Source: Candidatus Melainabacteria bacterium (GTDB lineage: Bacteria > Cyanobacteriota > Vampirovibrionia > Obscuribacterales > Obscuribacteraceae). From it: a stretch of 64,000 bases of DNA. Both the position numbers and the translations under genes were made by a program. Position 1 is the stretch's first letter. Every line of letters begins with the position of its first letter. The notes beneath the pieces are model-generated. The model had not been told where the DNA came from, searched no databases, and saw nothing but the letters and a program-made list of their open reading frames with translations. This document shows positions 7,813-16,778 of this stretch, one piece after another. The stretch covers positions 62,001-126,000 of the forward strand of contig JACRFZ010000078.1 in the NCBI GenBank assembly GCA_016212515.1, read 5' to 3'.

Positions 7813-9135
7813 ATGATTCGGACAACAACTCTCCCCAACGGGGCAAGAATAGTGACCGAGGTCGTTGATTCGGTCTATTCGGCCGCCATCGATCTCTGGA
7901 TAGAAGTAGGTTCAGCCTATGAGAACCCTGAAAATAGCGGGGTTTCTCACTGTATTGAGCATATGCTCTTTAAGGGCACAAAAAACCGCACCTCTGAAAG
8001 GCTCATGGAAGAAATTGAAGATGTGGGCGGAATGCTCAGCGCTTCCACTTCTAGAGAGTTGACCAAGTTATATGGTCATGTGCTGGGTGAGTCGCTGCCT
8101 GTGGCTGTGGATATCATTCTGGACATGGCCAAGTCACCGCTTATGGCGGCAGAAGATCTCGAACTTGAACGGAAAGTCATTCTCGATGAAATTGAGATGT
8201 ACGAAGACGATCCAGGCGACGTTGCCCAGGAGCTTGTTTATTCCCGTATGTGGGAAGGTTCGCCCCAGGCTATGCCCATTACCGGCGACGCCCGGGCCGT
8301 TAAGAAGATCTCGGTGGAGATGTTGCAGGAACATTTTCACAAGTATTTCAGACCTGAGCGCATGATTGTATCGGTGGCCGGCAGTTTTGACGAAGAGGCT
8401 ACCATTGAAGCTCTATCCCAGGGGCTCGGCAGTCTGGAAGCTAGTGCCGCAAAAGTCTATGAAAGACCTACCGTACCGGAAGTTAAGGCTTTCAAGGAAC
8501 TGGTCGATTGGGATACCGAAATGGCCCAGTTGATAATGGCCATGCCCGGACTGTCTACTTTGCACCGACTGCAACCAGCCTTACTGGTGCTTGATTTGTG
8601 TCTTACCACGTCAGCCTCTTCGCGGCTTTTCAAAGAAGTGAGAGAGAAGCGGGGACTGGCTTATAACATAGGCTCTCTGCAACATTCTTACCGTGATTCC
8701 GGTCTATACGGCGTGGCCGCCGCCGTCAGTCCGGCTAAGGCAGAGGCGGTGCTTGAACTGGTTCTGGCCGAACTCGCTTTGCTTAAGAAAGAGGGGCTCA
8801 GTGAGCGTGAGATATTGAGAGCCAAGTCTCAGTTGCGCACCGATCTGCTTATGGACAAGGAATCGATGAGTGCCCGCAGTACCGGTAATGCCGCCGATCT
8901 TCTTCTTTATGATCGCATTATAGATCTGGCCGAGAGGCAAGCCGAGATAGAAGGCGTTACCAATGAGCAGATTGTTGAGGTAGCCAATCTGGTCTTTGTG
9001 GAAGATCCATCCCTGGTGCTGGTGGGGCCGGAGTCGCAGTTGAAACGGCTGCTCGGCGGTGCTCTCAATAATGGCGGTGGCGCCTTGAAGAAAAAGAACC
9101 ATAAGGGGCGGGTTAAGAAGCCGGCTTTAAATTGA
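7813..9135 (+). CDS. M16 family zinc peptidase
   Basis: 440 residues, the normal length for a single-chain bacterial M16B processing-peptidase-like protein. The inverted zinc motif HCIEH (His46, Glu49, His50) is intact within GVSHCIEHMLFKGT, and the downstream helix ERKVILDEIEMYEDDP carries the third ligand Glu. The second half has the REKRGLAYNIGS pattern of the family's C-terminal domain. It should degrade short peptides in the cytoplasm. It heads a co-directional run with dut, dapB, dapA, RNase J and mnmH. An M16 peptidase close to dapA and RNase J is also known from Bacillus, so the neighbourhood appears old. Confidence 0.92.
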   Translation: MIRTTTLPNGARIVTEVVDSVYSAAIDLWIEVGSAYENPENSGVSHCIEHMLFKGTKNRTSERLMEEIEDVGGMLSASTSRELTKLYGHVLGESLPVAVDIILDMAKSPLMAAEDLELERKVILDEIEMYEDDPGDVAQELVYSRMWEGSPQAMPITGDARAVKKISVEMLQEHFHKYFRPERMIVSVAGSFDEEATIEALSQGLGSLEASAAKVYERPTVPEVKAFKELVDWDTEMAQLIMAMPGLSTLHRLQPALLVLDLCLTTSASSRLFKEVREKRGLAYNIGSLQHSYRDSGLYGVAAAVSPAKAEAVLELVLAELALLKKEGLSEREILRAKSQLRTDLLMDKESMSARSTGNAADLLLYDRIIDLAERQAEIEGVTNEQIVEVANLVFVEDPSLVLVGPESQLKRLLGGALNNGGGALKKKNHKGRVKKPALN

Positions 9136-9139
9136 CAGG

Positions 9140-9165
9140 CTGGCAGTTAGTACTGGCAGTTAGTA
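9140..9165 (+). repeat. Perfect 13-base tandem duplication
   Basis: CTGGCAGTTAGTA occurs twice with no spacer (9140-9152 and 9153-9165), between the M16 gene and dut. It looks like a recent slippage duplication in the spacer. Confidence 0.9.
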
Positions 9166-9200
9166 AATAGATAGTAGGAAACAGTAGAGAGGATGAGGCT

Positions 9201-9704
9201 ATGGCAACTAAAGAAATGCAGGCAGTAGAGACCGGCACGGTGCAACTGAAGGTGAAGCGCCTGCCCCATTGTTTTTCCTTGCCCGCTTATGCCACCCCTG
9301 GTTCGGCCGGTATGGATTTGACCGCGGCCATTGCCGAGCCCGTTACCTTGCCTGCCGGTGCCAGACGCCGCATTCCCTGCGGTATTCAGGTTGAGATTCC
9401 AGTTGGCTATGAAGGACAGGTGAGACCGCGCTCGGGACTGGCTGATAAAGCCGGCATTTCCCTCACCAATTGCGTTGGCACCATCGACAGTGACTACCGC
9501 GGCGAAGTGCAGGTTCTCATAATTAACCATGGCGAGAAGGCCTACACCTTTGAGCCGGGGGAGAGAATCGCGCAGCTTTTGATTTTGCCCGTGCCGAGAG
9601 TGGAAGTAATTGAAGTTGAGGAGCTAGCTGAAAGCGCTGAAAGAGGCGAAGGCGGCTTTGGTTCCACAGGAAAACTGGCCATCAAGGAAGCAGCCGCTAA
9701 ATAG
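9201..9704 (+). CDS. dut: dUTP diphosphatase
   Basis: 167 residues containing all five trimeric dUTPase motifs in order: AGMDLTA (1), RPRSGLA (2), NCVGTIDSDYRGE (3, with the catalytic Asp and uracil-binding Tyr region), GERIAQL (4), and the C-terminal Gly-rich RGEGGFGSTG (5). It hydrolyses dUTP to dUMP, keeping uracil out of DNA and feeding thymidylate synthesis. The ATG follows GAGG closely. About 30 extra residues precede and follow the core, slightly longer than minimal dUTPases. Confidence 0.96.
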   Translation: MATKEMQAVETGTVQLKVKRLPHCFSLPAYATPGSAGMDLTAAIAEPVTLPAGARRRIPCGIQVEIPVGYEGQVRPRSGLADKAGISLTNCVGTIDSDYRGEVQVLIINHGEKAYTFEPGERIAQLLILPVPRVEVIEVEELAESAERGEGGFGSTGKLAIKEAAAK

Positions 9705-9730
9705 ATTTATCAGGTTTGCCGCTCAGCGGT

Positions 9731-9760
9731 TCCCAGGTGTGAAATTTCCCAGGTGTGAAA
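9731..9760 (+). repeat. 14-base direct repeat in the dut-dapB spacer
   Basis: TCCCAGGTGTGAAA occurs at 9731-9744 and again at 9747-9760, with two bases between. It lies directly before the dapB start, so it affects where the ribosome site can be. Confidence 0.9.
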
Positions 9761-9765
9761 GTAGC

Positions 9766-10611
9766 GTGTCTGATTTGCAGAAAACAACAGGAAAAGTGAA
9801 GGTAGCCATTGCCGGTGTGAACGGCCGCATGGGGCGGGCAGCCCTTGCGGCACTGGCTAGTGATGAAGACATTTCGATTGTGGGCGCTTTTGGCCGCAGC
9901 GGCGCTGCTTATGTGGGGCGATCGCTTTCGGAGATGTGCTCTCAAAGTGCGGCGCGCCTGGAAGGCATAAAAGTCGCCGATAGCTTCGAAGCAATGCCTG
10001 CCAGCATCAAACCCGATGTGGTGCTTGATTTTATGGTGGCGGAAGCTTCCGTTGCCCTGGCCGGCAAATGCATTGCTGCCGGTATCAGACCGGTTATCGG
10101 TAGCTCCGGTATAGCAGCGGAGGATGTGGAGGTGCTCAGGCAGTCGGCCGCCAAAGCTGGTCTTGGGGTATTGATTGTGCCTAACTTTTCCCTTGGTGCC
10201 GTGCTCATGATGGAGTTCGCCCGGCAAGCTGCTCGCTATTTTGCCAATAGCGAAGTTGTGGAAATCCACCATACCAAAAAGCTGGATGCTCCTTCCGGTA
10301 CCGCCATGCACACTCTCGATAAAATGGCTCAGGCTTCGGAAGCCGGCAAGTTCAATGAGAGAGACGTGGTTGAAAGAGAACTTCTGACCGGAGCACGTGG
10401 TGCCCTGCACCAGTCGGGACTGCGAGTACACAGCCTCAGGCTGCCCGGTCTCATTTCTCACCAGGAGGTCTTCTTCGGCGCCGAAGGGGAACTCTTGACC
10501 ATCAAGCATGATAGCTTCAATACCGCTTGTTTCAACAAGGGTATCGTCATGGCTGTGAAATCCGTAGGCAAACTGAATGAATTGAAAATTGGGCTGGAGA
10601 CCATTCTCTAA
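9766..10611 (+). CDS. dapB: 4-hydroxy-tetrahydrodipicolinate reductase
   Basis: About 281 residues if the GTG at 9766 is used. A second GTG at 9796, four bases after AGGA, would give the compact start MKVAIAGVNGRMGR and is equally possible. The N-terminal Rossmann motif GVNGRMGR binds NAD(P)H, GSSGI lies in the cofactor domain, and HHTKKLDAPSGTA is the dihydrodipicolinate-binding and catalytic signature. It catalyses the second diaminopimelate-specific step toward lysine and peptidoglycan cross-links. The gene before dapA completes a dapB-dapA pair. Confidence 0.95.
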   Translation: MSDLQKTTGKVKVAIAGVNGRMGRAALAALASDEDISIVGAFGRSGAAYVGRSLSEMCSQSAARLEGIKVADSFEAMPASIKPDVVLDFMVAEASVALAGKCIAAGIRPVIGSSGIAAEDVEVLRQSAAKAGLGVLIVPNFSLGAVLMMEFARQAARYFANSEVVEIHHTKKLDAPSGTAMHTLDKMAQASEAGKFNERDVVERELLTGARGALHQSGLRVHSLRLPGLISHQEVFFGAEGELLTIKHDSFNTACFNKGIVMAVKSVGKLNELKIGLETIL

Positions 10612-10624
10612 GGGGGAAGTAGAA

Positions 10625-11542
10625 GTGATTAAGAACGACGCGCCGCTTTTTGGAAGAATTATCACCGCCATGGTCACCCCCTTCAAGGGTAGTGAACAGG
10701 AAATAGACTACGCTGCTCTCGAGAAGCTGGTAGAGCATTTGCTTGCCACCGGTACCAGTGCCATCGTTGTGGCCGGTACCACCGGTGAAAGTCCCACCCT
10801 TGAAGATAACGAGAAAAAGGACTTGCTCAAGGCCACCATCAAGTTCGTAAACGGCAGAGCGAAAGTAATTATGGGCACCGGTTCCAATTTTACCGCCAAG
10901 TCTATAAAAGCCACAAAAGATGCTAAGGCGCTGGGGGCAGACGGTGCTCTCGTTGTAGCACCCTACTACAATAAGCCCAGCCAGGCTGGTTTGCTGGCGC
11001 ACTTTGGTGCCGTTGCCGGCGCAACCGATTTGCCCATCATTATGTATAACATTCCCGGTCGCACAGGCATCAACATGGCTGTGGAAACCATTTTAGAACT
11101 TGCCGATAAGTACAAGAATATTGTGGCCGTAAAAGACTCCACCGGCAATGTGGATCAAGCTTCCGATATCGCCGCTAAAGCACCGGAAACATTCCGCATT
11201 TACTCCGGCGACGATAATATGACGCTGCCCTTCCTTTCAGTAGGGGCTTGCGGTGTTGTTTCCGTGGCTTCTCACCTGGTTGGTGAAGAAATTAAGTCGA
11301 TGGCTGATAAGTTCTTTGCCGGCAATTTAGATCAGGCGCGCTCCTTGCATTATCGGCTCATGCCGCTCTTCAAGGGCTTGTTTGCCGCTCCCAATCCCAC
11401 CTGCGTCAAGTATGCCTTGAGCCTCAAGGGGCTTGGCAGCGAAGACCTGCGTTTGCCTCTTGTGCCTCTTTCGGAAGCGCAAAAGGCGACCATGAACAGT
11501 CTACTCTCTCAATACGATAAGGCGACCCCAGCGTGCAAGTAG
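10625..11542 (+). CDS. dapA: 4-hydroxy-tetrahydrodipicolinate synthase
   Basis: 305 residues from GTG, which follows AGGGGG at the right distance; the frame opens further upstream but without a ribosome site. Landmarks of the class I aldolase: GTTGESPTLEDNEK (pyruvate and semialdehyde binding), YYNKPSQAGL and YNIPGRTGINM (catalytic Tyr), VAVKDSTGN (Schiff-base Lys), and YSGDDNMTLPFLSVGACGVV. It condenses pyruvate with aspartate semialdehyde. Its last ten bases overlap the start of the RNase J gene, suggesting translational coupling. Confidence 0.96.
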   Translation: MIKNDAPLFGRIITAMVTPFKGSEQEIDYAALEKLVEHLLATGTSAIVVAGTTGESPTLEDNEKKDLLKATIKFVNGRAKVIMGTGSNFTAKSIKATKDAKALGADGALVVAPYYNKPSQAGLLAHFGAVAGATDLPIIMYNIPGRTGINMAVETILELADKYKNIVAVKDSTGNVDQASDIAAKAPETFRIYSGDDNMTLPFLSVGACGVVSVASHLVGEEIKSMADKFFAGNLDQARSLHYRLMPLFKGLFAAPNPTCVKYALSLKGLGSEDLRLPLVPLSEAQKATMNSLLSQYDKATPACK

Positions 11543-13365
11543 ATAAAGAAGCGAAGCAGAGAAAATCGGCTTCTGCCAAAGCGGAAAAGCCAGTGGAGCA
11601 GATAGCCCATTTGCCGGGTGATGTCTTGCCGGGTGACGACAAACTGCGCATCATTCCCCTGGGTGGTCTAGGTGAGATAGGCAAGAACACTATGGTTTTT
11701 GCCTACGGAAATGACATGTTCCTGGTGGATGCCGGTATGGCTTTTCCCACTGAGGATATGCTCGGTGTGGATGTGGTTTTGCCTGATTTATCCTTCCTTA
11801 AGGCCAATCAGTCGAAGATCCGGGGCATTGCGATTACCCACGGACATGAGGACCACATAGGCGGTATTCCCTTTATGCTGGCGGAAGTGAGTGTGCCTGT
11901 TATTTACGGACCGGCTCTGGCTCTCGGGCTATTGGAAGGGAAGCTGGCTGAAAGCGGCTTATCTGAGCGCACCGAACTGAGGCAGGTGAGCCCAAGGCAG
12001 ATCGTGCGCATGGGTGTCTTTGAGGTGGAGTTCATTCGTTGCACCCATTCTATCGCCGATTCTTACAGTCTCATAATTAGTACACCGGTGGGCGTAGTTG
12101 TGCATACCGGCGACTTCAAGTTTGATTTTACGCCAGTGGACGGTGAGCAGTTCGATATTGCCAGACTGACAGCCTGCGCTGATAGTGAGGAAGGCATCCT
12201 GCTCTTGCTGTCGGACAGTACCAATACCGAAAGAGAGGGATACACGCCCTCGGAGCGTACGGTCTGGACCAAGCTGAACGAGGTCTTTTCCCAGGCGAAA
12301 GGGCGCATCATCGTCACCACTTTTGCCAGCAACGTTAATCGCATGAAGCAAGTTTTGCAACTGGCTATGAACTATCACCGCAAGGTGGGTGTGCTTGGCC
12401 GTTCCATGCTCAATTTTGCCCGTATCGCCAGGGAACTGGGTTATATGTCCTACCCCGATGACCTGCTGGTGTCTATTGATACCATCAGGCAGTTGCCCCA
12501 TGATGAAGTGGTCATACTTACGACCGGCAGCCAGGGCGAACCGATGTCTGCTCTAACACGCATCGCCAACGATGAACATCGCATGGTGAAAATTTTGAGC
12601 GGTGATACGGTGGTGGTTTCAGCCACGCCTATTCCAGGTAACGAACGCTCTGTGGCCAATACAATAAACGCTCTTTGCCAGAGAGGGGCGCGGGTTGTCT
12701 ATGGCAGAGATGCGGGGGTGCATGTCTCCGGTCATGCCTGCCGGGAAGAACAGAAGCTCATGATCAATCTTTGCCGACCGCGGTTTTTTATGCCGGTGCA
12801 CGGCGAGTATCGCATGCTCGTCAAACATGGGGAACTGGCTGAGCTTTGCGGCGTCAAGCAGGAAAATATTTTCGTGCTCGAAAACGGCGATGTGCTGGAA
12901 ATGGGTCGTGAGCACGGTGTGAAGACAGGAGCCGTCACGGCCGGTGTGGTGCTCATCGACTACAATCGCGACTGGAAAATAGACGAGGAAATTGTAAACG
13001 ACAGACGCAAACTTGCTGATGACGGTCTGGTATCGGTGGTGGTTACTGTCAATGAGAAAGGCATGTTGGCTGCCGGACCGGATGTGGCCATGCGAGGCAT
13101 CATTTTACCGAGGGGTGTGCCGGCGGAAGAGTTCGTTTTGATGGTAAGAGCCAGGGTGGAGCAACTTCTCAAGGAAGGCGAACGTTCCAAACTCTTGAGC
13201 GCCGATGGTGTCAAACAGATTATTGAGGAAGGCCTGGCCGCATATTTCTCCGATACAATGAAGATTCGGCCGCTTCTGCAAGTGGTGGCCATGAGGGCCA
13301 ATGCCATGCTGCGTGAAGCGCAGCCTGACCCGGATCGCATTACATTTAAACAGGGTAAGAAGTAG
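11533..13365 (+). CDS. rnj: Ribonuclease J
   Basis: 610 residues starting at a GTG inside the end of dapA. After a ~35-residue basic/acidic extension comes the metallo-beta-lactamase core with THGHEDHIGG (His103, His105, Asp107, His108), further ligand motifs CTHSIADSY and HTGDFKFD, then the beta-CASP region with TTGSQGEPMSALTRIA and HVSGHA, and a C-terminal domain. It is a 5'-3' exonuclease and endonuclease that matures and degrades RNA in bacteria lacking an RNase E-centred system or alongside one. The adjacent dapA-RNase J pair also exists in Bacillus. Confidence 0.95.
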   Translation: MQVDKEAKQRKSASAKAEKPVEQIAHLPGDVLPGDDKLRIIPLGGLGEIGKNTMVFAYGNDMFLVDAGMAFPTEDMLGVDVVLPDLSFLKANQSKIRGIAITHGHEDHIGGIPFMLAEVSVPVIYGPALALGLLEGKLAESGLSERTELRQVSPRQIVRMGVFEVEFIRCTHSIADSYSLIISTPVGVVVHTGDFKFDFTPVDGEQFDIARLTACADSEEGILLLLSDSTNTEREGYTPSERTVWTKLNEVFSQAKGRIIVTTFASNVNRMKQVLQLAMNYHRKVGVLGRSMLNFARIARELGYMSYPDDLLVSIDTIRQLPHDEVVILTTGSQGEPMSALTRIANDEHRMVKILSGDTVVVSATPIPGNERSVANTINALCQRGARVVYGRDAGVHVSGHACREEQKLMINLCRPRFFMPVHGEYRMLVKHGELAELCGVKQENIFVLENGDVLEMGREHGVKTGAVTAGVVLIDYNRDWKIDEEIVNDRRKLADDGLVSVVVTVNEKGMLAAGPDVAMRGIILPRGVPAEEFVLMVRARVEQLLKEGERSKLLSADGVKQIIEEGLAAYFSDTMKIRPLLQVVAMRANAMLREAQPDPDRITFKQGKK

Positions 13366-13368
13366 ACC

Positions 13369-14418
13369 ATGACCTGGCGAGAAATGAGCGTAGAAGAGCT
13401 CATTGCTCTCAAGAAGGTGGCACTGATTGATGTGCGCTCTCCCTGCGAATACTCGGTGGAGAATATTCCAGGCGCTGTTAATGTTCCGCTCTTTACCGAT
13501 CACGAGAGAGAAATGATTGGCACCATATACGCCACCGAGGGTGAACTGGTGGCCAGACGTCGGGCCTTGCGCATCCTTGGTCCGAAGATCTCCGATCTGG
13601 TGGAAGAAATTGTGCAGCACAGGCAGACGGGTGCGCCTTTGGTTATTCACTGCTGGCGCGGCGGTTTGCGCTCTGAGTCGGTGGCCAGTTGTCTGAGCAT
13701 TATTGGTGTAGATAGCTGGCGCCTCACAGGCGGCTATAAGGCCTGGCGACGTCATGTGGTGGCTGACTTTGAAGCGGAAGTCTTCCAGTTTGAGGCTTTG
13801 ATACTGGATGGACTGACAGGCACAGGCAAGACCGAGCTTTTGCAAGCCCTCGAGGATGCCGGTGAGCCGGTGCTCGATTTGGAAGCCCTGGCCGGCCATC
13901 GTGGTTCTGTTTTTGGTGCCCTTGGTCTGGGAGCGCAACCCACTCAGAAAAATTTTGAAGCGAAACTCTGGAACAAGCTGCGAAGTCTCAAGAGCAAGTA
14001 TCTCTTCATTGAAGCGGAGTCTAGGAAGGTGGGCAACTTACGGGTGCCTGACTTTCTATACAAGCGCATACAGGAAGGCAAGCGAATTCTGGTTGAAGGC
14101 TCGCTGTCCTCGCGAGCCAGGCGCATCCTGGGCGAATATGCCTCTGGCGGTGATTCCGGACCGGACTCCCTGGTGCTCTCCGACGCCATGGCCGCCCTCG
14201 CCTTGATTAAGGACCGCATTAGCGGCGAGAAAGTAAAAGTGATTATGGAGATGGTGGAAAGAGGCAACTACCAGGATGCCGTGCAGATTTTGCTTACGGA
14301 TTATTATGATCCTCTTTACAGGCGCAATATGGACCGACCGGCTCTGCTTACGGTCAATAGCGATGAACCGGAAGCGTGCCTGGTGCAGCTTCTTGAGCTG
14401 GCCCGAAGGCTTAAGTAA
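13369..14418 (+). CDS. mnmH: tRNA 2-selenouridine/geranyl-2-thiouridine synthase
   Basis: 349 residues starting three bases after the RNase J stop. An N-terminal rhodanese domain has the catalytic loop HCWRGGLRS (Cys95), followed by the P-loop GLTGTGKT (148-155) and a C-terminal helical part. This two-domain architecture is that of SelU/MnmH, which exchanges sulfur for selenium at the wobble uridine of Lys, Glu and Gln tRNAs. Selenophosphate from SelD is required, but selD is not in this window. It is the last gene of the M16-to-mnmH run. Confidence 0.9.
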   Translation: MTWREMSVEELIALKKVALIDVRSPCEYSVENIPGAVNVPLFTDHEREMIGTIYATEGELVARRRALRILGPKISDLVEEIVQHRQTGAPLVIHCWRGGLRSESVASCLSIIGVDSWRLTGGYKAWRRHVVADFEAEVFQFEALILDGLTGTGKTELLQALEDAGEPVLDLEALAGHRGSVFGALGLGAQPTQKNFEAKLWNKLRSLKSKYLFIEAESRKVGNLRVPDFLYKRIQEGKRILVEGSLSSRARRILGEYASGGDSGPDSLVLSDAMAALALIKDRISGEKVKVIMEMVERGNYQDAVQILLTDYYDPLYRRNMDRPALLTVNSDEPEACLVQLLELARRLK

Positions 14419-14437
14419 AACTACCCACTGAAGAGAA

Positions 14438-14463
14438 CTGCCCCTCCGAAACCGGAGGGGCAG
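14438..14463. terminator. Strong hairpin after mnmH
   Basis: CTGCCCCTCCG (14438-14448) and CGGAGGGGCAG (14453-14463) form 11 perfect pairs around AAAC. No T-run follows on either strand, so it may stop exonucleases or act with Rho rather than being a classic terminator. Confidence 0.5.
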
Positions 14464-14646
14464 ACATGTTGTGGTGGATCAGGTAAGGAGGAAACACAGC
14501 TAAAGGATGTATTAGCTGTATCTCAATGATACCAGCGAGGATCAGGGGTGGCTGTTAAAAAACTTGAAGGCCGCGTTAAAAGGCGCCGACTGGCACACTT
14601 TAAATTTGATTAACCCAAGTTCAGTTTCCCCTGACTACTTTCCTTG

Positions 14647-15210
14647 TCAGGAGGTTGGCCAGGTTGAGGCGTTTCCTGAATCCTGATTTCGTCCCGGGTA
14701 AAGGAAGTCAAGGGCGCCCATTCCCAGGTTATTTAGATTGCTTATTGATTCACTGGAACCGGCAAAGGCTTCACTATATGTGGTGCTGGCAGCAGCAGCA
14801 GCGGCAGCTACTTTGCTCTGGGCAGTGATTTTAATATTAGCAGGACAGAAGACATACACTTGTTCGCTGAGCTTGTGAAAATCACCGTCGAGCGCAGCAG
14901 AAGCACCGGCTACGAAGTCGACCAGACGACTGGCGTCTAGCTTCTTCATGTTTTCGAGGGAAATAGTGGTGGCTGCTCTTGCTCGCAGACACTCAACAAT
15001 TTCGAGGGCCTCTTCGAAGGAGACCGGGGTGAAAATGGAGATTTGGGTGCCTAATCTTGTCGGAGCTTGGGTAACCTGCCGGGCTGAACCAAGAGCCATC
15101 ATTCGACGATCTTGCAAGGCGGGAAAGAGGTCTATCTCGCGCTTGTTGGACCGGGTCTCATTGGCAAATTTAGGCTTCTCCTGAGGGCTTTCTCTATAGT
15201 CGTCAACCAT
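14647..15210 (-). CDS. sepF: Cell division protein SepF
   Basis: 187 residues from an ATG preceded by AAGGGA. The frame opens 18 codons further upstream without a ribosome site. The core matches SepF: SFEEALEIVECLRARAATT, then SLENMKKLDASRLVDFVAGA and ALDGDFHKLSEQVYVFCPAN. SepF tethers FtsZ to the membrane and aligns filaments; in cyanobacteria it is called Cdv2 or Ftn-related. Most SepF proteins have an N-terminal amphipathic helix, and that of this protein is not obvious. The C-terminus has a run of seven Ala followed by a ~45-residue tail absent from minimal SepF. Confidence 0.88.
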   Translation of the reverse strand: MVDDYRESPQEKPKFANETRSNKREIDLFPALQDRRMMALGSARQVTQAPTRLGTQISIFTPVSFEEALEIVECLRARAATTISLENMKKLDASRLVDFVAGASAALDGDFHKLSEQVYVFCPANIKITAQSKVAAAAAAASTTYSEAFAGSSESISNLNNLGMGALDFLYPGRNQDSGNASTWPTS

Positions 15211-15346
15211 GGCTGTCCCTTTTTGTGTTTTGTATAAATACGGATAAAAATGGAGATGGAACAATTCTAGTCATTTATCTAGAACTTGCAAGTGGTGCCG
15301 TAAGTGGTGCGGCATGTAAATTTAGAGGTTGTTCAATATGCACCAG

Positions 15347-16096
15347 CTATGGTTCCATGGGGCTTCTGGAGAGATATAAGGGGGCTAAAAGTTGGCAAGT
15401 CTTAAAATCATCGGCTACAGTAACCTTAATGTTGTGAGTAAATCCTTCAAACACTTCTACTTTATGTCCGAAGGCCTCAAGTATGGCCGCATCATCGGTG
15501 ACACTAATACCACGGGCGGCGGCTTCTTCGTGGCAAGCCAATAAGAGGCTGAATGGCGCCCCCTGTGGGGTTTGTACCGACCAGAGCCGGCTTCTGTCAA
15601 GGGTAGAAATAATCTTTCCGTCCTCTACTTCTTTTATAGTGTCTGATATGGGCAGTCCAATTGTGCAGGCTCCGCGGGTGGTGAGTGTCTCCATGCAGCG
15701 TCGGAAATACTCTGCACTGACAAGCGGGCGAGCCCCATCATGCACCATGACGAAATCGGGGGCGGCATTCTTGAGCTTCTGCAAGGCCCGGTAAACTGAT
15801 GCCTGTCTGGTTGAACCGCCTTCAATTACCTGCAAGTTTAATTCTTGATTGCCGGTAATGCCCTTATTAATGTACTTGGTCAATTGCTGTCGGCATAAAT
15901 CGATGTATTCGGCAGGCATGGTAACAACTATGTCCGCTATAGCGCCAATGCTCATACAAGTATATATCGACCATATATACAAGGGATATCCAAGGAGATC
16001 TTCGAACTGCTTGGGGCGACTGCCACCAAAGCGCGAACCACTGCCACCGGCCGTGATGACGCAGGCAAATCGCTGGCCTTGATAATTATCTTCCAT
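15347..16096 (-). CDS. ispD: 2-C-methyl-D-erythritol 4-phosphate cytidylyltransferase
   Basis: 249 residues. The nucleotide-binding start ACVITAGGSGSRFGG.RPKQF contains the Gly-rich CTP loop with its Arg and Lys. Later come GGSTRQASVYRAL and VHDGARPLVS, which position CTP and methylerythritol phosphate, and TPQGA and VTDDAAILE near the C-terminus. It performs the third step of the MEP route to isoprenoids. It is the last gene downstream of smc-scpA-scpB on the minus strand. Confidence 0.96.
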   Translation of the reverse strand: MEDNYQGQRFACVITAGGSGSRFGGSRPKQFEDLLGYPLYIWSIYTCMSIGAIADIVVTMPAEYIDLCRQQLTKYINKGITGNQELNLQVIEGGSTRQASVYRALQKLKNAAPDFVMVHDGARPLVSAEYFRRCMETLTTRGACTIGLPISDTIKEVEDGKIISTLDRSRLWSVQTPQGAPFSLLLACHEEAAARGISVTDDAAILEAFGHKVEVFEGFTHNIKVTVADDFKTCQLLAPLYLSRSPMEP

Positions 16097-16118
16097 GTAA
16101 AAAAGGAACTGCTTAGAA

Positions 16119-16778
16119 TTAGCTGTCGGAGAGAACGGCTTCTGCTACATTGCCTGCGGCCAGAGCCGTGTCTGCTTGTGGGGAGGCATCGAAGTCGGAG
16201 CCGGCGGCGGGACTGGCATCGAAGACTGCCAACTGCACAGGCTGATCAAGGGCCGATGCCAACTCTTCCGGAACTGCTGCAACTTCTTTCTCGCCACCGG
16301 TTTTTTCCATGACTTTGCGCCAGGTCTGACCATCTTTGGAGAGACGGAAGTATTCTTGGAACTTCTTAGTGGTTGTGAGAATGGGCGAACGCCCTTCCTC
16401 TTTTCTATGTACCAGTTCGCGAATAATAAGCTCTTTGATATGGTCGTAGGCACCGGCGCCGCGCAGCTTGATGATTTCAGATTGCATGACTGGCTGCTTG
16501 ATGGCGATAGCCGAAAGAGTTCTCACCAGAGATGTAGGCATTTCAAAGGGGGCGAATTCATCAACCAGATTCGAGAATTCGTCTTTGACCTGCATCATAT
16601 AGCCGTCTTCATCGGCTATCTCGATGGCTCCATCGCGCTCTTCGTAGTCGTTGATTAGCTCAAGCATGGCCTGCCGCACTTGCTGCACATCCTGATTGAT
16701 TGTGCGAGCGATAACCTGCGTCTTAAGCGGCTTATCGGTCAAGAAAAGTAAGGCTTCGATTTGTCTTTTCAGATTCAT
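16119..16778 (-). CDS. scpB: Segregation and condensation protein B
   Basis: 219 residues. Tandem winged-helix domains of ScpB: QIEALLFLTDKPLKTQVIA at the N-terminus, and RTLSAIAIKQPVMQSEIIKLRG followed by ELIIRELVHRKEEGR, matching the second domain. The C-terminal ~50 residues are acidic, Ala-rich and probably unstructured. With ScpA it regulates the ATPase heads of SMC. The ATG overlaps the scpA stop by four bases (ATGA), so the pair is translationally coupled. Confidence 0.93.
   Translation of the reverse strand: MNLKRQIEALLFLTDKPLKTQVIARTINQDVQQVRQAMLELINDYEERDGAIEIADEDGYMMQVKDEFSNLVDEFAPFEMPTSLVRTLSAIAIKQPVMQSEIIKLRGAGAYDHIKELIIRELVHRKEEGRSPILTTTKKFQEYFRLSKDGQTWRKVMEKTGGEKEVAAVPEELASALDQPVQLAVFDASPAAGSDFDASPQADTALAAGNVAEAVLSDS

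Noticed and set aside
9697..10686. 329-codon ORF on the minus strand opposite dapB
   Set aside because: It is a shadow of dapB: it covers the same bases, has no ribosome site or known motif, and dapB is unmistakable.
14759..14815. CAG-type triplet repeat in sepF
   Set aside because: The run of seven Ala codons is short and imperfect. It is better described as an Ala-rich linker than as a repeat element.
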